This document shows, one piece after another, positions 40,000-48,225 of a stretch of 50,897 nt of DNA. Under the pieces are notes generated by a model. The model was given only the letters and a program-made list of their open reading frames with translations, ran no database searches and was not told the origin of the DNA. Origin of the DNA: URNF01 sp045649855 (GTDB lineage Bacteria > Bacillota > Clostridia > Oscillospirales > Acutalibacteraceae). Positions within the stretch are counted from its first letter, which is position 1; every line of letters begins with the position of its first letter. The DNA lies in the NCBI GenBank assembly GCA_045649855.1, contig JAZRQN010000073.1, forward strand, positions 1 through 50,897. The letters run 5' to 3'. The position numbers were made by a program, and so were the translations under genes.

Positions 40000-41073
40000 T
40001 TATCCCTCAATTCCGAACAATTCGAGTAACGCTTCTTCGTGAATATCCGCGCCGATAACACACAAACGACCAATCACGTCCGCGCAACCTTCGCGAACAT
40101 CAGTCTCGCCGGGTACGTAATCAAAATGCAGCCAGTTGCCGTCTTTGCCCGCAACAATGCCTTTCGCACGCAATACGGTGCCAAAACGCTGAGAATTATC
40201 CAAAGCGCTGACCATCTCACGCAGATCTTCCATCGCGAACTGTTTTGCGGTCTCTTTGCCCCAACTGGTAAACACCTCATCTGCGTGGTGATGGTGATGA
40301 TGACCATGGTCGTGGCAACAGCATTCTTCACCGTGTTCATGGTGATGTTCGTGATGATGCTCGTGGCAATCGCATTCTTCGTCGTGATGATGGTGGTGTT
40401 CATGTCCATGGTGATGTTCACCACAAGTGGGGCAAATCTCCGCTTCTTTCAGCAAGGATGCCAGTGCATCAGACAAGGTGTTTTTGTGTTCCATTGCCGA
40501 TACGATCTGTTTGCCGTCCAACTGTGACCACGGAGTGGTGATCACGGTTGCCGTTGCGTTGTGTTCACGGATCAGTGAAATACAGGTGTTCACTTTCTGC
40601 TCGTCCAAACCATCGGTATGACTGAGCACAATCGCATTTGCGTGCGCAATCTGGTCGTTGAAGAACTCACCAAAGTTTTTCATATACATTTTGCACTTTT
40701 TCGCATCCACAACTGCTGTAAAGCTATTCAACTGCACACCGTCTGCGTGGATATCGCGCACCGCACGAATCACGTCGCTGAGTTTACCGACACCGGAGGG
40801 TTCGATCAGAACGCGATCGGGGGCATATTCTTCCAACACTTTTACCAATGCCTTGCTAAAGTCGCCCACCAAACTGCAACAAATACAACCCGAATTCATT
40901 TCGGTGATATTGATGCCTGCATCCTGCAAAAAGCCTCCGTCAATACCAATCTCACCGAATTCATTTTCGATGAGTACCAGTTTTTCTCCGGCGTACGCTT
41001 CTTTGATCAGTTTTTTAATCAGCGTGGTTTTTCCCGCGCCCAAAAAGCCCGAAAAAATATCAATTTTAGTCAT
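40000..41073 (-). CDS. CobW/COG0523 GTPase with a His-rich metal-binding loop
   Basis: A 357-residue G3E-family GTPase of the ZNG/YciC type. Walker A is GFLGAGKTT (9-17), the metal motif GCICC is at 62-66, EPSGVGK near 91-97 and SHTDGLD near 151-157. A linker (about 214-263) has CPTCGEHHHGHE and runs of His (about 25 His and 7 Cys in 50 residues), which should bind zinc or a like metal. The CobW C-terminal domain follows. It probably delivers metal to target enzymes. ATG 41073 has AAAGGAAG 9 bases upstream; promoter at 41103-41131. Confidence 0.9.
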   Translation of the reverse strand: MTKIDIFSGFLGAGKTTLIKKLIKEAYAGEKLVLIENEFGEIGIDGGFLQDAGINITEMNSGCICCSLVGDFSKALVKVLEEYAPDRVLIEPSGVGKLSDVIRAVRDIHADGVQLNSFTAVVDAKKCKMYMKNFGEFFNDQIAHANAIVLSHTDGLDEQKVNTCISLIREHNATATVITTPWSQLDGKQIVSAMEHKNTLSDALASLLKEAEICPTCGEHHHGHEHHHHHDEECDCHEHHHEHHHEHGEECCCHDHGHHHHHHADEVFTSWGKETAKQFAMEDLREMVSALDNSQRFGTVLRAKGIVAGKDGNWLHFDYVPGETDVREGCADVIGRLCVIGADIHEEALLELFGIEG

Positions 41074-41102
41074 CAGGATCAACTTCCTTTCTCAACCATA
41101 AC

Positions 41103-41131
41103 AGTATACACCCGACAACCGAAAAATGCAA
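41103..41131 (-). promoter_or_regulatory. Promoter of the two CobW genes
   Basis: Minus strand TTGCAT (41126-41131) and TATACT (41103-41108), 17-bp spacing. No clear Zur box or TGTGATA-type repeat was seen here. Confidence 0.72.
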
Positions 41132-41152
41132 TGTTAAATCCAAAGAAATGCT

Positions 41153-41180
41153 TTGACAAATGCATTTTATTATGTATAAT
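41153..41180 (+). promoter_or_regulatory. Promoter of the serine hydrolase-glyA unit
   Basis: TTGACA (41153-41158) and TATAAT (41175-41180), both perfect consensus hexamers, with 16-bp spacing. GGAGG at 41205-41209 follows. Confidence 0.85.
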
Positions 41181-41217
41181 AGAAACAGTTATGTTTTGCT
41201 GTAAGGAGGGAACGTAT

Positions 41218-42198
41218 ATGCAGAAAAAAGTTTGGCTGACCATCGGCGGACTTTTATTTAGTTTAGCGTTGTTGCTGACCTGCTTATATGGGTACAAGTC
41301 GCTCTTGCCCCTTTCGATCCCGACCAGTCATATCCCCGTTTCCGGCAGTACGACCACGTCAGCTACTACCGGCCAGACCACCGTTTCTACCAATACCTCT
41401 GCTACCACTACCACCCCGACCACCAATCCCACCGCTACGCGTGAGTTTTCCTGGACGGCGGCACAGGAAGCAGAACTAAATAATATGATCAGCGGATTTG
41501 GCGGTCAATGCGCCGTTGTGTATCAGGATCTCAAATCCGGATACACTTATACATACAATGCTGACACCGCTTTCTTTGCCGCCAGCATTGTCAAAGCACC
41601 CTACTGTATGTACTTGCTGGATTTAGCATCGCAAGGTAAATGCAATTTGAACGATACCATCGCCTACACTGCTGATATCCGTGCAGACGGCACAGGCAAA
41701 GTGAAAGATTCTCCCTACGGTACAACTTTTACCGTGCAACAGTTGATCGAATACGCCATCCGATACAGCGACAACGCCGCGTTGCGTATGTTGCGTTCCA
41801 AGTATCCTGCGGACGGATTTCGTGATTACGCCAAAAACATCGGCATCCAAAATGTTGCCGCGCTTTCCAACATCACGGGTGCTAACATCAATGCGCGAGA
41901 TTCCGCCGTGTTTATGCAGGCAATCTACACGTTTATTGAAACCAATCAGACGTACGGTCCGTTACTCAGGCAGTATATGACCACTACGCGCAATCCGATG
42001 TTTACATCCTCGTACGATCTCATTCGCAAATACGGTTGGAGTGATAAATCGTTTCACGATACCGCGATTATCGATGCGCCCAACCCCTACATTCTCGTGT
42101 TCCTCACCGATCACGAAGATGGCACCAAGGAAGATTTTGCTATGTTCCGCACCCTTTCCAAAAAAGTGGAAGCGTATTCGGGACAAGCAGTTCAATAA
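41218..42198 (+). CDS. Secreted or anchored serine hydrolase, class A beta-lactamase/PBP fold
   Basis: A 326-residue protein. A membrane segment at about 8-25 is followed by a Thr/Ser-rich linker to about 73, typical of extracellular proteins. The catalytic domain has the SxxK motif SIVK (Ser123, Lys126), SDN (184-186) and KYG (271-273) in place of KTG. The Glu166 omega-loop motif of true class A beta-lactamases (ExxLN) is absent, so a transpeptidase- or esterase-like role is more likely than drug hydrolysis. GGAGG stands 8 bases before ATG 41218. It leads glyA by 24 bp. Confidence 0.83.
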   Translation: MQKKVWLTIGGLLFSLALLLTCLYGYKSLLPLSIPTSHIPVSGSTTTSATTGQTTVSTNTSATTTTPTTNPTATREFSWTAAQEAELNNMISGFGGQCAVVYQDLKSGYTYTYNADTAFFAASIVKAPYCMYLLDLASQGKCNLNDTIAYTADIRADGTGKVKDSPYGTTFTVQQLIEYAIRYSDNAALRMLRSKYPADGFRDYAKNIGIQNVAALSNITGANINARDSAVFMQAIYTFIETNQTYGPLLRQYMTTTRNPMFTSSYDLIRKYGWSDKSFHDTAIIDAPNPYILVFLTDHEDGTKEDFAMFRTLSKKVEAYSGQAVQ

Positions 42199-42222
42199 TA
42201 TATTCGCAAAGGAGAAATGTAT

Positions 42223-43458
42223 ATGTTTACCAACGAACTCGAACGTTTTGACCCTGAAGTATTCGCCGCGTGCGACAGAGAATTCAAACGTCAGCAACAC
42301 AACATCGAGCTGATTGCTTCCGAAAACATCGTATCCAAAGCGGTGTTGTTGGCGGCAGGCTCTGTGCTGACCAATAAATATGCGGAAGGCTATCCCGGCA
42401 AACGCTATTACGGCGGTTGCGTACACGTGGACGAGGTGGAAGAAATCGCCAGACAGCGCGCTTGCGAGCTGTTCGGTGCAGACCACGCGAACGTACAGCC
42501 GCACAGCGGTGCGAGCGCTAACCTTGCAGTATTCTTCGCCCTCTTGCAGCCCGGCGATACCGTGATGGGTATGAATCTCGCACACGGCGGTCATCTGTCC
42601 CACGGTTCTCCCGTCAATATTTCGGGTAAATATTTCAACATCGTTCCTTACGGTGTAAACGACGAAGGTTATATCGATTACGACGAAATGCGCCGTATTG
42701 CGCTCGAGTGCAAACCGAAACTGATCGTTGCCGGTGCCAGCGCGTACGCACGTATCATCGATTTTGAAAAATGCCGTGCAATCGCTGACGAAGTCGGCGC
42801 ATATCTGATGGTGGACATTGCACACATCGCAGGTTTGGTCGCGGCCGGCTTGCATCCCTCCCCCGTACCGTATGCAGACGTTGTAACCACCACCACTCAC
42901 AAAACCCTGCGCGGTCCGCGCGGTGGTATGATCCTCTGCAAAGAAGAACTGGCAAAACAGATCGACAAAGCTATCTTCCCCGGTATTCAGGGCGGTCCTC
43001 TGATGCACATCATCGCCGCCAAAGCCGTTGCATTCGGCGAGGCTTTGACCGATGAGTTTAAAGCATATCAGAAAAAGATCGTAGAAAACGCAAAAGTGCT
43101 GTCCGAGGCGCTGATTGCTGAAGGTCTGGATATCGTGTCCGGCGGCACGGATAACCACCTGATGCTGCTCGACCTGCGCAACACCGATATCACGGGTAAA
43201 GAACTCGAGCATCGTCTGGATGCCGTGCACATTACCGCTAACAAAAACACCGTTCCCAACGATCCGCAAAGTCCGTTCGTTACCAGCGGTGTACGTATCG
43301 GTACTCCCGCTGTTACCTCTCGCGGTTTCGGCGCAGAAGAAATGAAAAAAATCGCCAAATGGATCGCGGACGTTGTGCGTGATTTCGAAGGCAACAAAGA
43401 CCGCATTTCCAAAGAAGTTATGGAACTGTGCGAAAAATTCCCCATCTACTGTGATTAA
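42223..43458 (+). CDS. glyA: Serine hydroxymethyltransferase
   Basis: A 411-residue PLP enzyme that converts serine and tetrahydrofolate to glycine and methylene-THF. The motifs IELIASENIVSKAV, NKYAEGYPGKRYYGG, VDIAHIAGLVAAGLHPSP and the PLP Lys227 in THKTLRGPRGG are all intact. ATG 42223 is chosen, with AAAGGAG 8 bases upstream; an ATG at 42217 is too close. The length is standard. It is co-transcribed with the serine hydrolase upstream, which carries the clear promoter. Confidence 0.97.
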   Translation: MFTNELERFDPEVFAACDREFKRQQHNIELIASENIVSKAVLLAAGSVLTNKYAEGYPGKRYYGGCVHVDEVEEIARQRACELFGADHANVQPHSGASANLAVFFALLQPGDTVMGMNLAHGGHLSHGSPVNISGKYFNIVPYGVNDEGYIDYDEMRRIALECKPKLIVAGASAYARIIDFEKCRAIADEVGAYLMVDIAHIAGLVAAGLHPSPVPYADVVTTTTHKTLRGPRGGMILCKEELAKQIDKAIFPGIQGGPLMHIIAAKAVAFGEALTDEFKAYQKKIVENAKVLSEALIAEGLDIVSGGTDNHLMLLDLRNTDITGKELEHRLDAVHITANKNTVPNDPQSPFVTSGVRIGTPAVTSRGFGAEEMKKIAKWIADVVRDFEGNKDRISKEVMELCEKFPIYCD

Positions 43459-43500
43459 AATATAAAACCATGTATATCCATTATACAAACCTCGCATACT

Positions 43501-43527
43501 ACTGGCGGAGAAATTTTCTCCGTTAGT
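43501..43527 (+). other. Near-perfect palindrome before DUF378
   Basis: ACTGGCGGAGAAA - T - TTTCTCCGTTAGT: 13 pairs with two G-T wobbles and a minimal loop. It lies 43 bp past glyA and just before the ribosome site of the DUF378 gene. No T-run follows, so it is not a canonical terminator. Confidence 0.5.
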
Positions 43528-43539
43528 GGGGTGATTAGT

Positions 43540-43752
43540 ATGCTGGATAGACTGGCTTTGCTCCTGGTCGTGATCGGTGCAATCAACTGGGGAAGCGTCG
43601 GACTCTTTCAATTTGATATTGTGTCCTGGCTTTTCGGTGGTGCTGACTCCCTTATCAGTCGCATCATTTTCACGTTGGTCGGCCTTGCGGGGCTTTGGTG
43701 CATTTCGCTGTTTTTCAGAAGACGCGGCGAGGTCATCACCCGAAACGACTAA
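43540..43752 (+). CDS. DUF378 family small membrane protein
   Basis: A 70-residue protein with two membrane helices and the DUF378 hallmark INWGSVGLF. It begins MLDRLALLLVVIGAINWG and ends in a charged tail RRRGEVITRND. ATG 43540 lies 8 bases after GGGGTG; a GTG at 43531 overlaps that site. Function is unknown for the family. It ends at a strong terminator shared with ackA. Confidence 0.88.
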   Translation: MLDRLALLLVVIGAINWGSVGLFQFDIVSWLFGGADSLISRIIFTLVGLAGLWCISLFFRRRGEVITRND

Positions 43753-43767
43753 GCAAAAAATCCCAAC

Positions 43768-43803
43768 AAAAAACCGCCTGCTCTTTCGAGCAGACGGTTT
43801 TTT
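43768..43803. terminator. Terminator between DUF378 and ackA
   Basis: A long stem (43768-43783 / 43788-43803) with one C-A mismatch and a TTTC loop, with A and T runs on both sides, between convergent genes. Confidence 0.88.
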
Positions 43804-43814
43804 TACGTTTATTT

Positions 43815-45020
43815 TCAGCCGTTGACCAGAGCCAGGGTATCGCGTGCGATAACCAGTTCTTCGTTGGTCGGGATCACGAAGCCACGCACAGTGGAATCGG
43901 CGGTGGTGATCTCCACCTCTTCGCCACGGGAGTGATTCGCTTCTTTGTTGAGTTTCACGCCGAGGTAGCCAAGAGAGTTGATGATATCTTCACGGATCTC
44001 TTCGCAGTTTTCTGCGATACCTGCAGTGAACACGATAGCATCCAAACCGCCCAGAGCAGCAACATAGCCGCCGACAATCTTGCCGAGCTGATAGCTGCGC
44101 ATATTCCAGAACAGTTCAGCACGCTCGTGATGCGGATGGTTGGGATCGGAGATAGCGGCACGGATGTCGCGGTCGTCGCCGGAGAAACCGGAGATGCCGA
44201 GCATACCGGATTTCTTGTTCATCAAATCGTCCATCTGCTTGGGAGTGAGGTTCTCTTTGTCCATGATGTAGGTAACGACAGAGGGATCGATAGAACCGCA
44301 ACGAGTACCCATCAGCATACCGTCCAGAGGGGTCAGACCCATGGTGGTGTCGATGCATTTACCGTCTTTAATAGCGGAAATGGAAGCACCGTTACCGATG
44401 TGGCAGGTGATAATGCGAGTGCCCTCGGTTTTGCCGAGCAGTTCGCAGCAACGCGCGCTGACAAAGCGATGAGAGGTGCCGTGGAAGCCGTAGCGGCGCA
44501 CGGCGTATTTCTCATAATACTCATACGGTACACCGAACATAAATGCCTCGGGCGGCATGGTCTGATGGAAAGAGGTATCAAACACAACCACCTGCGGAAT
44601 CTCGTCGCCGAACGCAGCAATAGCCGCGCGGATACCCTGTACGTGAGCAGGATTGTGCAACGGTGCCAAAGCGGACAGTTCTTCAATCGCATCCACAACT
44701 TCAGGAGTAACAATCACAGAACGATCAAATTTATCGCCGCCCTGAACAATACGATGGCCGATAGCCGCAACTTCCGCGAGATCGTTGATGACCTTGCCTT
44801 CACCGGAAGTGAGCGCTTTTTTGACCTGTTCGAACGCCACAGTATGGTTGGGCATATCGATCTCAACCTTGTTCACATAACCGGTGCCGGTTTTGTGGGT
44901 CATGATACCGCCGTCGCCGATGCGTTCGCAAACGCCCTTCGCCAACATCTGTTCACCGTTCATGTCAATCAGCTGATATTTCAGCGAAGAACTGCCGGCA
45001 TTGATTACTAATACCTTCAT
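43815..45020 (-). CDS. ackA: Acetate kinase
   Basis: A 401-residue acetate kinase, which makes ATP from acetyl-phosphate in fermentation. Features: MKVLVINAGSSSLKYQLI, VQGGDKFDRSVIV, FDTSFHQTMP (catalytic Asp/His region), RYGFHGTSHRFVS, GNGASISAIKDGKCIDTTMG and a C-terminal FTAGIAENCEEIRE. No pta lies beside it here. GGAGGATAAAAA precedes ATG 45020. Its promoter is at 45074-45102, in a spacer shared with divergent tmcAL. Confidence 0.97.
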   Translation of the reverse strand: MKVLVINAGSSSLKYQLIDMNGEQMLAKGVCERIGDGGIMTHKTGTGYVNKVEIDMPNHTVAFEQVKKALTSGEGKVINDLAEVAAIGHRIVQGGDKFDRSVIVTPEVVDAIEELSALAPLHNPAHVQGIRAAIAAFGDEIPQVVVFDTSFHQTMPPEAFMFGVPYEYYEKYAVRRYGFHGTSHRFVSARCCELLGKTEGTRIITCHIGNGASISAIKDGKCIDTTMGLTPLDGMLMGTRCGSIDPSVVTYIMDKENLTPKQMDDLMNKKSGMLGISGFSGDDRDIRAAISDPNHPHHERAELFWNMRSYQLGKIVGGYVAALGGLDAIVFTAGIAENCEEIREDIINSLGYLGVKLNKEANHSRGEEVEITTADSTVRGFVIPTNEELVIARDTLALVNG

Positions 45021-45073
45021 TTTTTATCCTCCATCTTCCCAAAAGGAAATTTATAGTGTATAATAACAGTATG

Positions 45074-45102
45074 ATTATATACTCTTTATTTCAGTTTTTC
45101 AA
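45074..45102 (-). promoter_or_regulatory. ackA promoter
   Basis: Minus strand TTGAAA (45097-45102) and TATAAT (45074-45079), 17-bp spacing, about 53 bp before the ATG. Confidence 0.78.
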
Positions 45103-45131
45103 GTGTTTATTGCAATCGAGGAGATATTTTT

Positions 45132-46337
45132 ATGCATATCGCAGGTATTATAGCTGAATATGACCCGCTTCACAACGGACACGCCAAGCACATTGCCGCT
45201 ACAAAAGAGTCCGGTGCCACCCATATCATCGTGGTGCTGGGCGGTAATTTCACCCAACGCGGCGAAGCCGCCCTCGTTCCCAAAGCCGATCGTGTGCGTA
45301 TGGCACTCGCCGCGGGCGCCGATTTGGTAGTGGAATTACCGCAACCGTGGGCAATAGCTTCCGCCGAAGGATTTGCGCGCGGCGGCGTATCCTTGTTACA
45401 TCACATGAACTGCGTGAACAGCATCAGTTTTGGCAGTGAATGCGGCGACACGCAAACCTTGTTGCGCATTGCCGAATGTATGCAAACCGCCGTGTTTTCA
45501 CAACATCTGCAACAGTTTTTAGGATACGGCATCCCGTATGCGACTGCCGTACAAAATACCATTGAAACCTTGCTTGGAAAAGAGTATGCCGCGGTGTTGG
45601 ATAGCCCCAACAACATCCTTGGCATGGCGTATTGTCAAATGCTCTTAAAACTGAACTCCCCCATCCAACCGTTTACTATCAAGCGGCTCGGGGTTGCGCA
45701 CAACGAAACGGCAACCGGTGGACAGATCACCTCTGCAAGCCATCTGCGCGAGCTGGTGCGTGCGGAAGATCTTTCTGCCGCCGCCTCGTTCCTGCCGCAG
45801 ACCACCATGGATATTTTGCAAAACGCCCTTGGCGGCGGACATTGCATCACCGATACCAAAACGACCGATCGGATTTTGCTTTCCTATTTACGCAGATTGT
45901 CCAAAGAACAACTCGCCGCTTTGCCCGGTATCAGCGAAGGACTGGAAAACCGTTTGTTTGCCGCTATTCATACTTGCACTACCATTGAGGACGTGTTAAA
46001 CACCGTTAAAACCAAGCGGTATCCCATGTCCCGCCTGCGCCGTATCCTCACCTGTGCATTTCTCGACACAAATGCCGCTTGGGAATCAGAAACGCCGCCG
46101 TACATCCGCGTGCTCGGTATGCGGGACAGCGGTGCGGAACTGTTACACCTAATACAAAAAAATGCCGACAGACCGCTGTTTACCGATGCTACACAGCCGC
46201 CTGCCGACACATTTTCCAAAGAAATATTCGATTTTGAATGTAAAGTGAGCGACCTTTACGGTTCTCTGCTATCCACAGCGCTCCCCTGCGGCCAGGAATT
46301 CACGACCGGTATGCTTAAATATCGCGCGGAAACGTAA
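45132..46337 (+). CDS. tmcAL: tRNA(Met) cytidine acetate ligase
   Basis: A 401-residue TmcAL (formerly YlbM/DUF795), which activates acetate with ATP and forms N4-acetylcytidine at the wobble base of elongator tRNA-Met. The nucleotidyltransferase start GIIAEYDPLHNGHAKH holds the HxGH motif at 14-17; VVLGGNFTQRGEAALVPKADR and a C-terminal TRLILSAF-like segment (RLRRILTCAF) follow. GAGGAGA precedes ATG 45132. It uses the same metabolite as its divergent neighbour ackA. Its 3' end overlaps the convergent oxidoreductase gene by 23 bp. Confidence 0.92.
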   Translation: MHIAGIIAEYDPLHNGHAKHIAATKESGATHIIVVLGGNFTQRGEAALVPKADRVRMALAAGADLVVELPQPWAIASAEGFARGGVSLLHHMNCVNSISFGSECGDTQTLLRIAECMQTAVFSQHLQQFLGYGIPYATAVQNTIETLLGKEYAAVLDSPNNILGMAYCQMLLKLNSPIQPFTIKRLGVAHNETATGGQITSASHLRELVRAEDLSAAASFLPQTTMDILQNALGGGHCITDTKTTDRILLSYLRRLSKEQLAALPGISEGLENRLFAAIHTCTTIEDVLNTVKTKRYPMSRLRRILTCAFLDTNAAWESETPPYIRVLGMRDSGAELLHLIQKNADRPLFTDATQPPADTFSKEIFDFECKVSDLYGSLLSTALPCGQEFTTGMLKYRAET

Positions 46338-47316
46338 TATTTGCCGCTTGACGTATCCGATACAAATACTCTGTTACTTCCAAAGACATCTGCTTATGCA
46401 TTTCATAGGCAGGTGTCTTTCCGTTTTTAACCCACTGCGCAAACGTTTCAATCTCTCTGCCCATCAGTGTTTCTTTCGATTCTGCCGTCCACAGCGTTTT
46501 CGGCGCTTGCCCTCTCAAATGCAATACGATGTTTTCCAGTTTGGAAATAGAGTCCACCGTTACAGAACCGTGCGTGCCGATGATTTCAGACGGTGCTGCC
46601 GCTTCCCCTACTTTCGAACAGGTCAGCACCACCTGTTTGTCTGCATACCGCCAGTCAGAAACGGTTACACCGTCCGCACCCGTGCGCATAAACCAAGCAG
46701 ATGCGGTCAAGGACTGCGGTTCTCCGAACAATGTAATAGCAGGATAAACACAATACACGCCGAGATCCTGTAACGCGCCCGTTTCCATCTCAGGATTAAA
46801 AATATTGGGCGTCTCCCCTTGTGCGTACGCAGGGTATTTGGATGAGAACTGTGAAAAATCAAAACGCGCGAACGAAATATCGCCGATCTCTTGCAAAGCA
46901 TCCGTTAAAATACGCAGCTGCGGTTGAAACAACATCATAATGGCTTCACTCAGCAGACAACCATGTTGCTCTGCTACCGCATACGTTTTCTGCAATTCTC
47001 CGGGAAATGCAGTCATTGGTTTCTCACACAGCACATGTTTGCCGTGGCGTAAAAAGATTTCGGTTTGTTGCATATGCAGAACATTTGGACTGGCGATATA
47101 CACCATATCGATAACGTTTGACGCCGCCATTTGTTCCAAATCGGTAAATGTATATGCCGCGCCGTGCTGTGCGGCGTATTCACGTGCACGTTCTTCGGTG
47201 CGCGAATATACAGCGGTGAGTTCCAAATCATCGTATTGTTTAGCACCTGCGATCATGGCATCAACGATCCAACCGCTTCCCACCACGCCATAACGCACTT
47301 TCTGTTTTTCGCACAT
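46315..47316 (-). CDS. Gfo/Idh/MocA-family NAD(P)-dependent oxidoreductase
   Basis: A 333-residue oxidoreductase. The Rossmann motif GVVGSGWIVDAM is near 9-20, the EKPMTAFPGE motif (catalytic Lys) near 96-105, and the C-terminal alpha/beta domain begins about 125. The family oxidises or reduces sugars, inositol or related alcohols; substrate cannot be set. ATG 47316 is used because AAAGGA stands 8 bases upstream. It overlaps the 3' end of tmcAL. It is divergent from the TauE-like pair. Confidence 0.88.
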   Translation of the reverse strand: MCEKQKVRYGVVGSGWIVDAMIAGAKQYDDLELTAVYSRTEERAREYAAQHGAAYTFTDLEQMAASNVIDMVYIASPNVLHMQQTEIFLRHGKHVLCEKPMTAFPGELQKTYAVAEQHGCLLSEAIMMLFQPQLRILTDALQEIGDISFARFDFSQFSSKYPAYAQGETPNIFNPEMETGALQDLGVYCVYPAITLFGEPQSLTASAWFMRTGADGVTVSDWRYADKQVVLTCSKVGEAAAPSEIIGTHGSVTVDSISKLENIVLHLRGQAPKTLWTAESKETLMGREIETFAQWVKNGKTPAYEMHKQMSLEVTEYLYRIRQAANITFPRDI

Positions 47317-47377
47317 AACTGTCATCCTTTCATACATCTTTTGATCCGTGTTGCCAATACTATACACGGTGAATTGT

Positions 47378-47752
47378 ATGCAAATTCAAAATTTTAAAAC
47401 TACCTACTGGAAATATCTGCTCATCGGCGCGTTGGCAGGCACAGCAAACGGGCTGTTTGGATCGGGCGGCGGTCTGTTTCTGGTACCGCTGTTTATCCGT
47501 TTCACACACATGGAAGAGCAAAAAGCGTTCGCCACATCGGTAGCGGTTATCTTCCCGTTATCCGTAGCGGCGCTGATCATCGTATTTGTGCGCGGTGAAA
47601 ACGTTTTGGGTATCGGTCTGCCGTTTTTATTGGGCGGTATTGCAGGCGGTTATCTCAGCGGAAAGATTTTTCACCGTGTTCCGAGCATTTGGCTGCACCG
47701 TTTATTTGGTGCTTTACTACTATACGGTGCAGTGCGCACCCTGCTTTTTTGA
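47378..47752 (+). CDS. TauE/SafE-family transporter, first half-size subunit
   Basis: A 124-residue membrane protein with about three to four hydrophobic segments and the family glycine motif NGLFGSGGGLFLVPLF. It corresponds to only one of the two repeated halves of normal TauE/SafE proteins (about 250 residues), which carry sulphonates, sulphite or other organic anions. The second half is the next gene, 8 bp away. ATG 47378 has a weak GGTGA site. The gene has an intact end and start, so it is a designed half protein rather than debris. Confidence 0.85.
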   Translation: MQIQNFKTTYWKYLLIGALAGTANGLFGSGGGLFLVPLFIRFTHMEEQKAFATSVAVIFPLSVAALIIVFVRGENVLGIGLPFLLGGIAGGYLSGKIFHRVPSIWLHRLFGALLLYGAVRTLLF

Positions 47753-47760
47753 GGTAACGT

Positions 47761-48120
47761 ATGCAACTGGTAGACGGTATTGTCGGTTTTCTCACCGGCA
47801 TCATCAGCGGATTTGGTATCGGTGGCGGTTCTCTGTTGATTTTATATCTCACCGCGTTTCGTCACGCCGATCCCAGAGCGGCAAGAGGTGTAAACCTTTT
47901 GTACTTTACAGGATGTGCACCCACAGCACTGATCACACATATCAAAGAACGGCGAGTGGTCGGCAAAGCGGTATTGTTTTGCCTGCTGACAGGACTGCCA
48001 ACATCTATTCTCATATCCATCATCAGCCAAAATATCCAGGTGCAGTATCTGCAAAAAGCATTCGGCGTGCTGTTACTGTACGTCGGAATCAAAGAGTTGT
48101 TTGTCAAACCCAAGCAATAG
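47761..48120 (+). CDS. TauE/SafE-family transporter, second half-size subunit
   Basis: A 119-residue membrane protein with about four helices and the glycine motif SGFGIGGGSLLILYL. It matches the other half of TauE/SafE and follows the first half by 8 bp with its own GAGGTAACGT ribosome site. The two most likely assemble as a heterodimer. In-frame stop and start codons separate them, and a different frame is used. Substrate unknown. Confidence 0.85.
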   Translation: MQLVDGIVGFLTGIISGFGIGGGSLLILYLTAFRHADPRAARGVNLLYFTGCAPTALITHIKERRVVGKAVLFCLLTGLPTSILISIISQNIQVQYLQKAFGVLLLYVGIKELFVKPKQ

Positions 48121-48166
48121 TATAGAACAAATTTCAAAAAAATGCAATTATAATATCACTTTAGGG

Positions 48167-48195
48167 TCGACAAACGCGCTTTTTTGTTATATAAT
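48167..48195 (+). promoter_or_regulatory. Promoter of the GT2-GtrA gene
   Basis: TCGACA (48167-48172) and TATAAT (48190-48195), 17-bp spacing; AGCGAGGTG lies shortly before the ATG. The -35 extends as TCGACAAACGC, as in the promoter at 38491-38519. Confidence 0.75.
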
Positions 48196-48225
48196 TGTAT
48201 ATATGTTTTTAAGCGAGGTGATCCC

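Noticed and set aside
40280..40430. Tandem DNA repeat or CRISPR-like array from the cac/atg pattern
   Set aside because: It is the coding sequence of the His-rich loop in the CobW GTPase, with irregular units and no spacers.
41218..42198. Beta-lactamase resistance gene
   Set aside because: The omega-loop Glu motif is missing and KTG is KYG, so drug hydrolysis is not supported.
41962..43611. Minus-strand open frame of about 549 codons
   Set aside because: It lies opposite glyA, whose PLP and folate motifs are intact; His/Phe-rich composition marks it as antisense shadow.
43695..45011. Plus-strand open frame of 438 codons
   Set aside because: Shadow of ackA; starts inside the DUF378 gene and its terminator.
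46315..46337. Tail-to-tail overlap of tmcAL and the oxidoreductase gene as a sign of truncation
   Set aside because: Both proteins have family-like length and ends; a 23-bp convergent overlap is ordinary.
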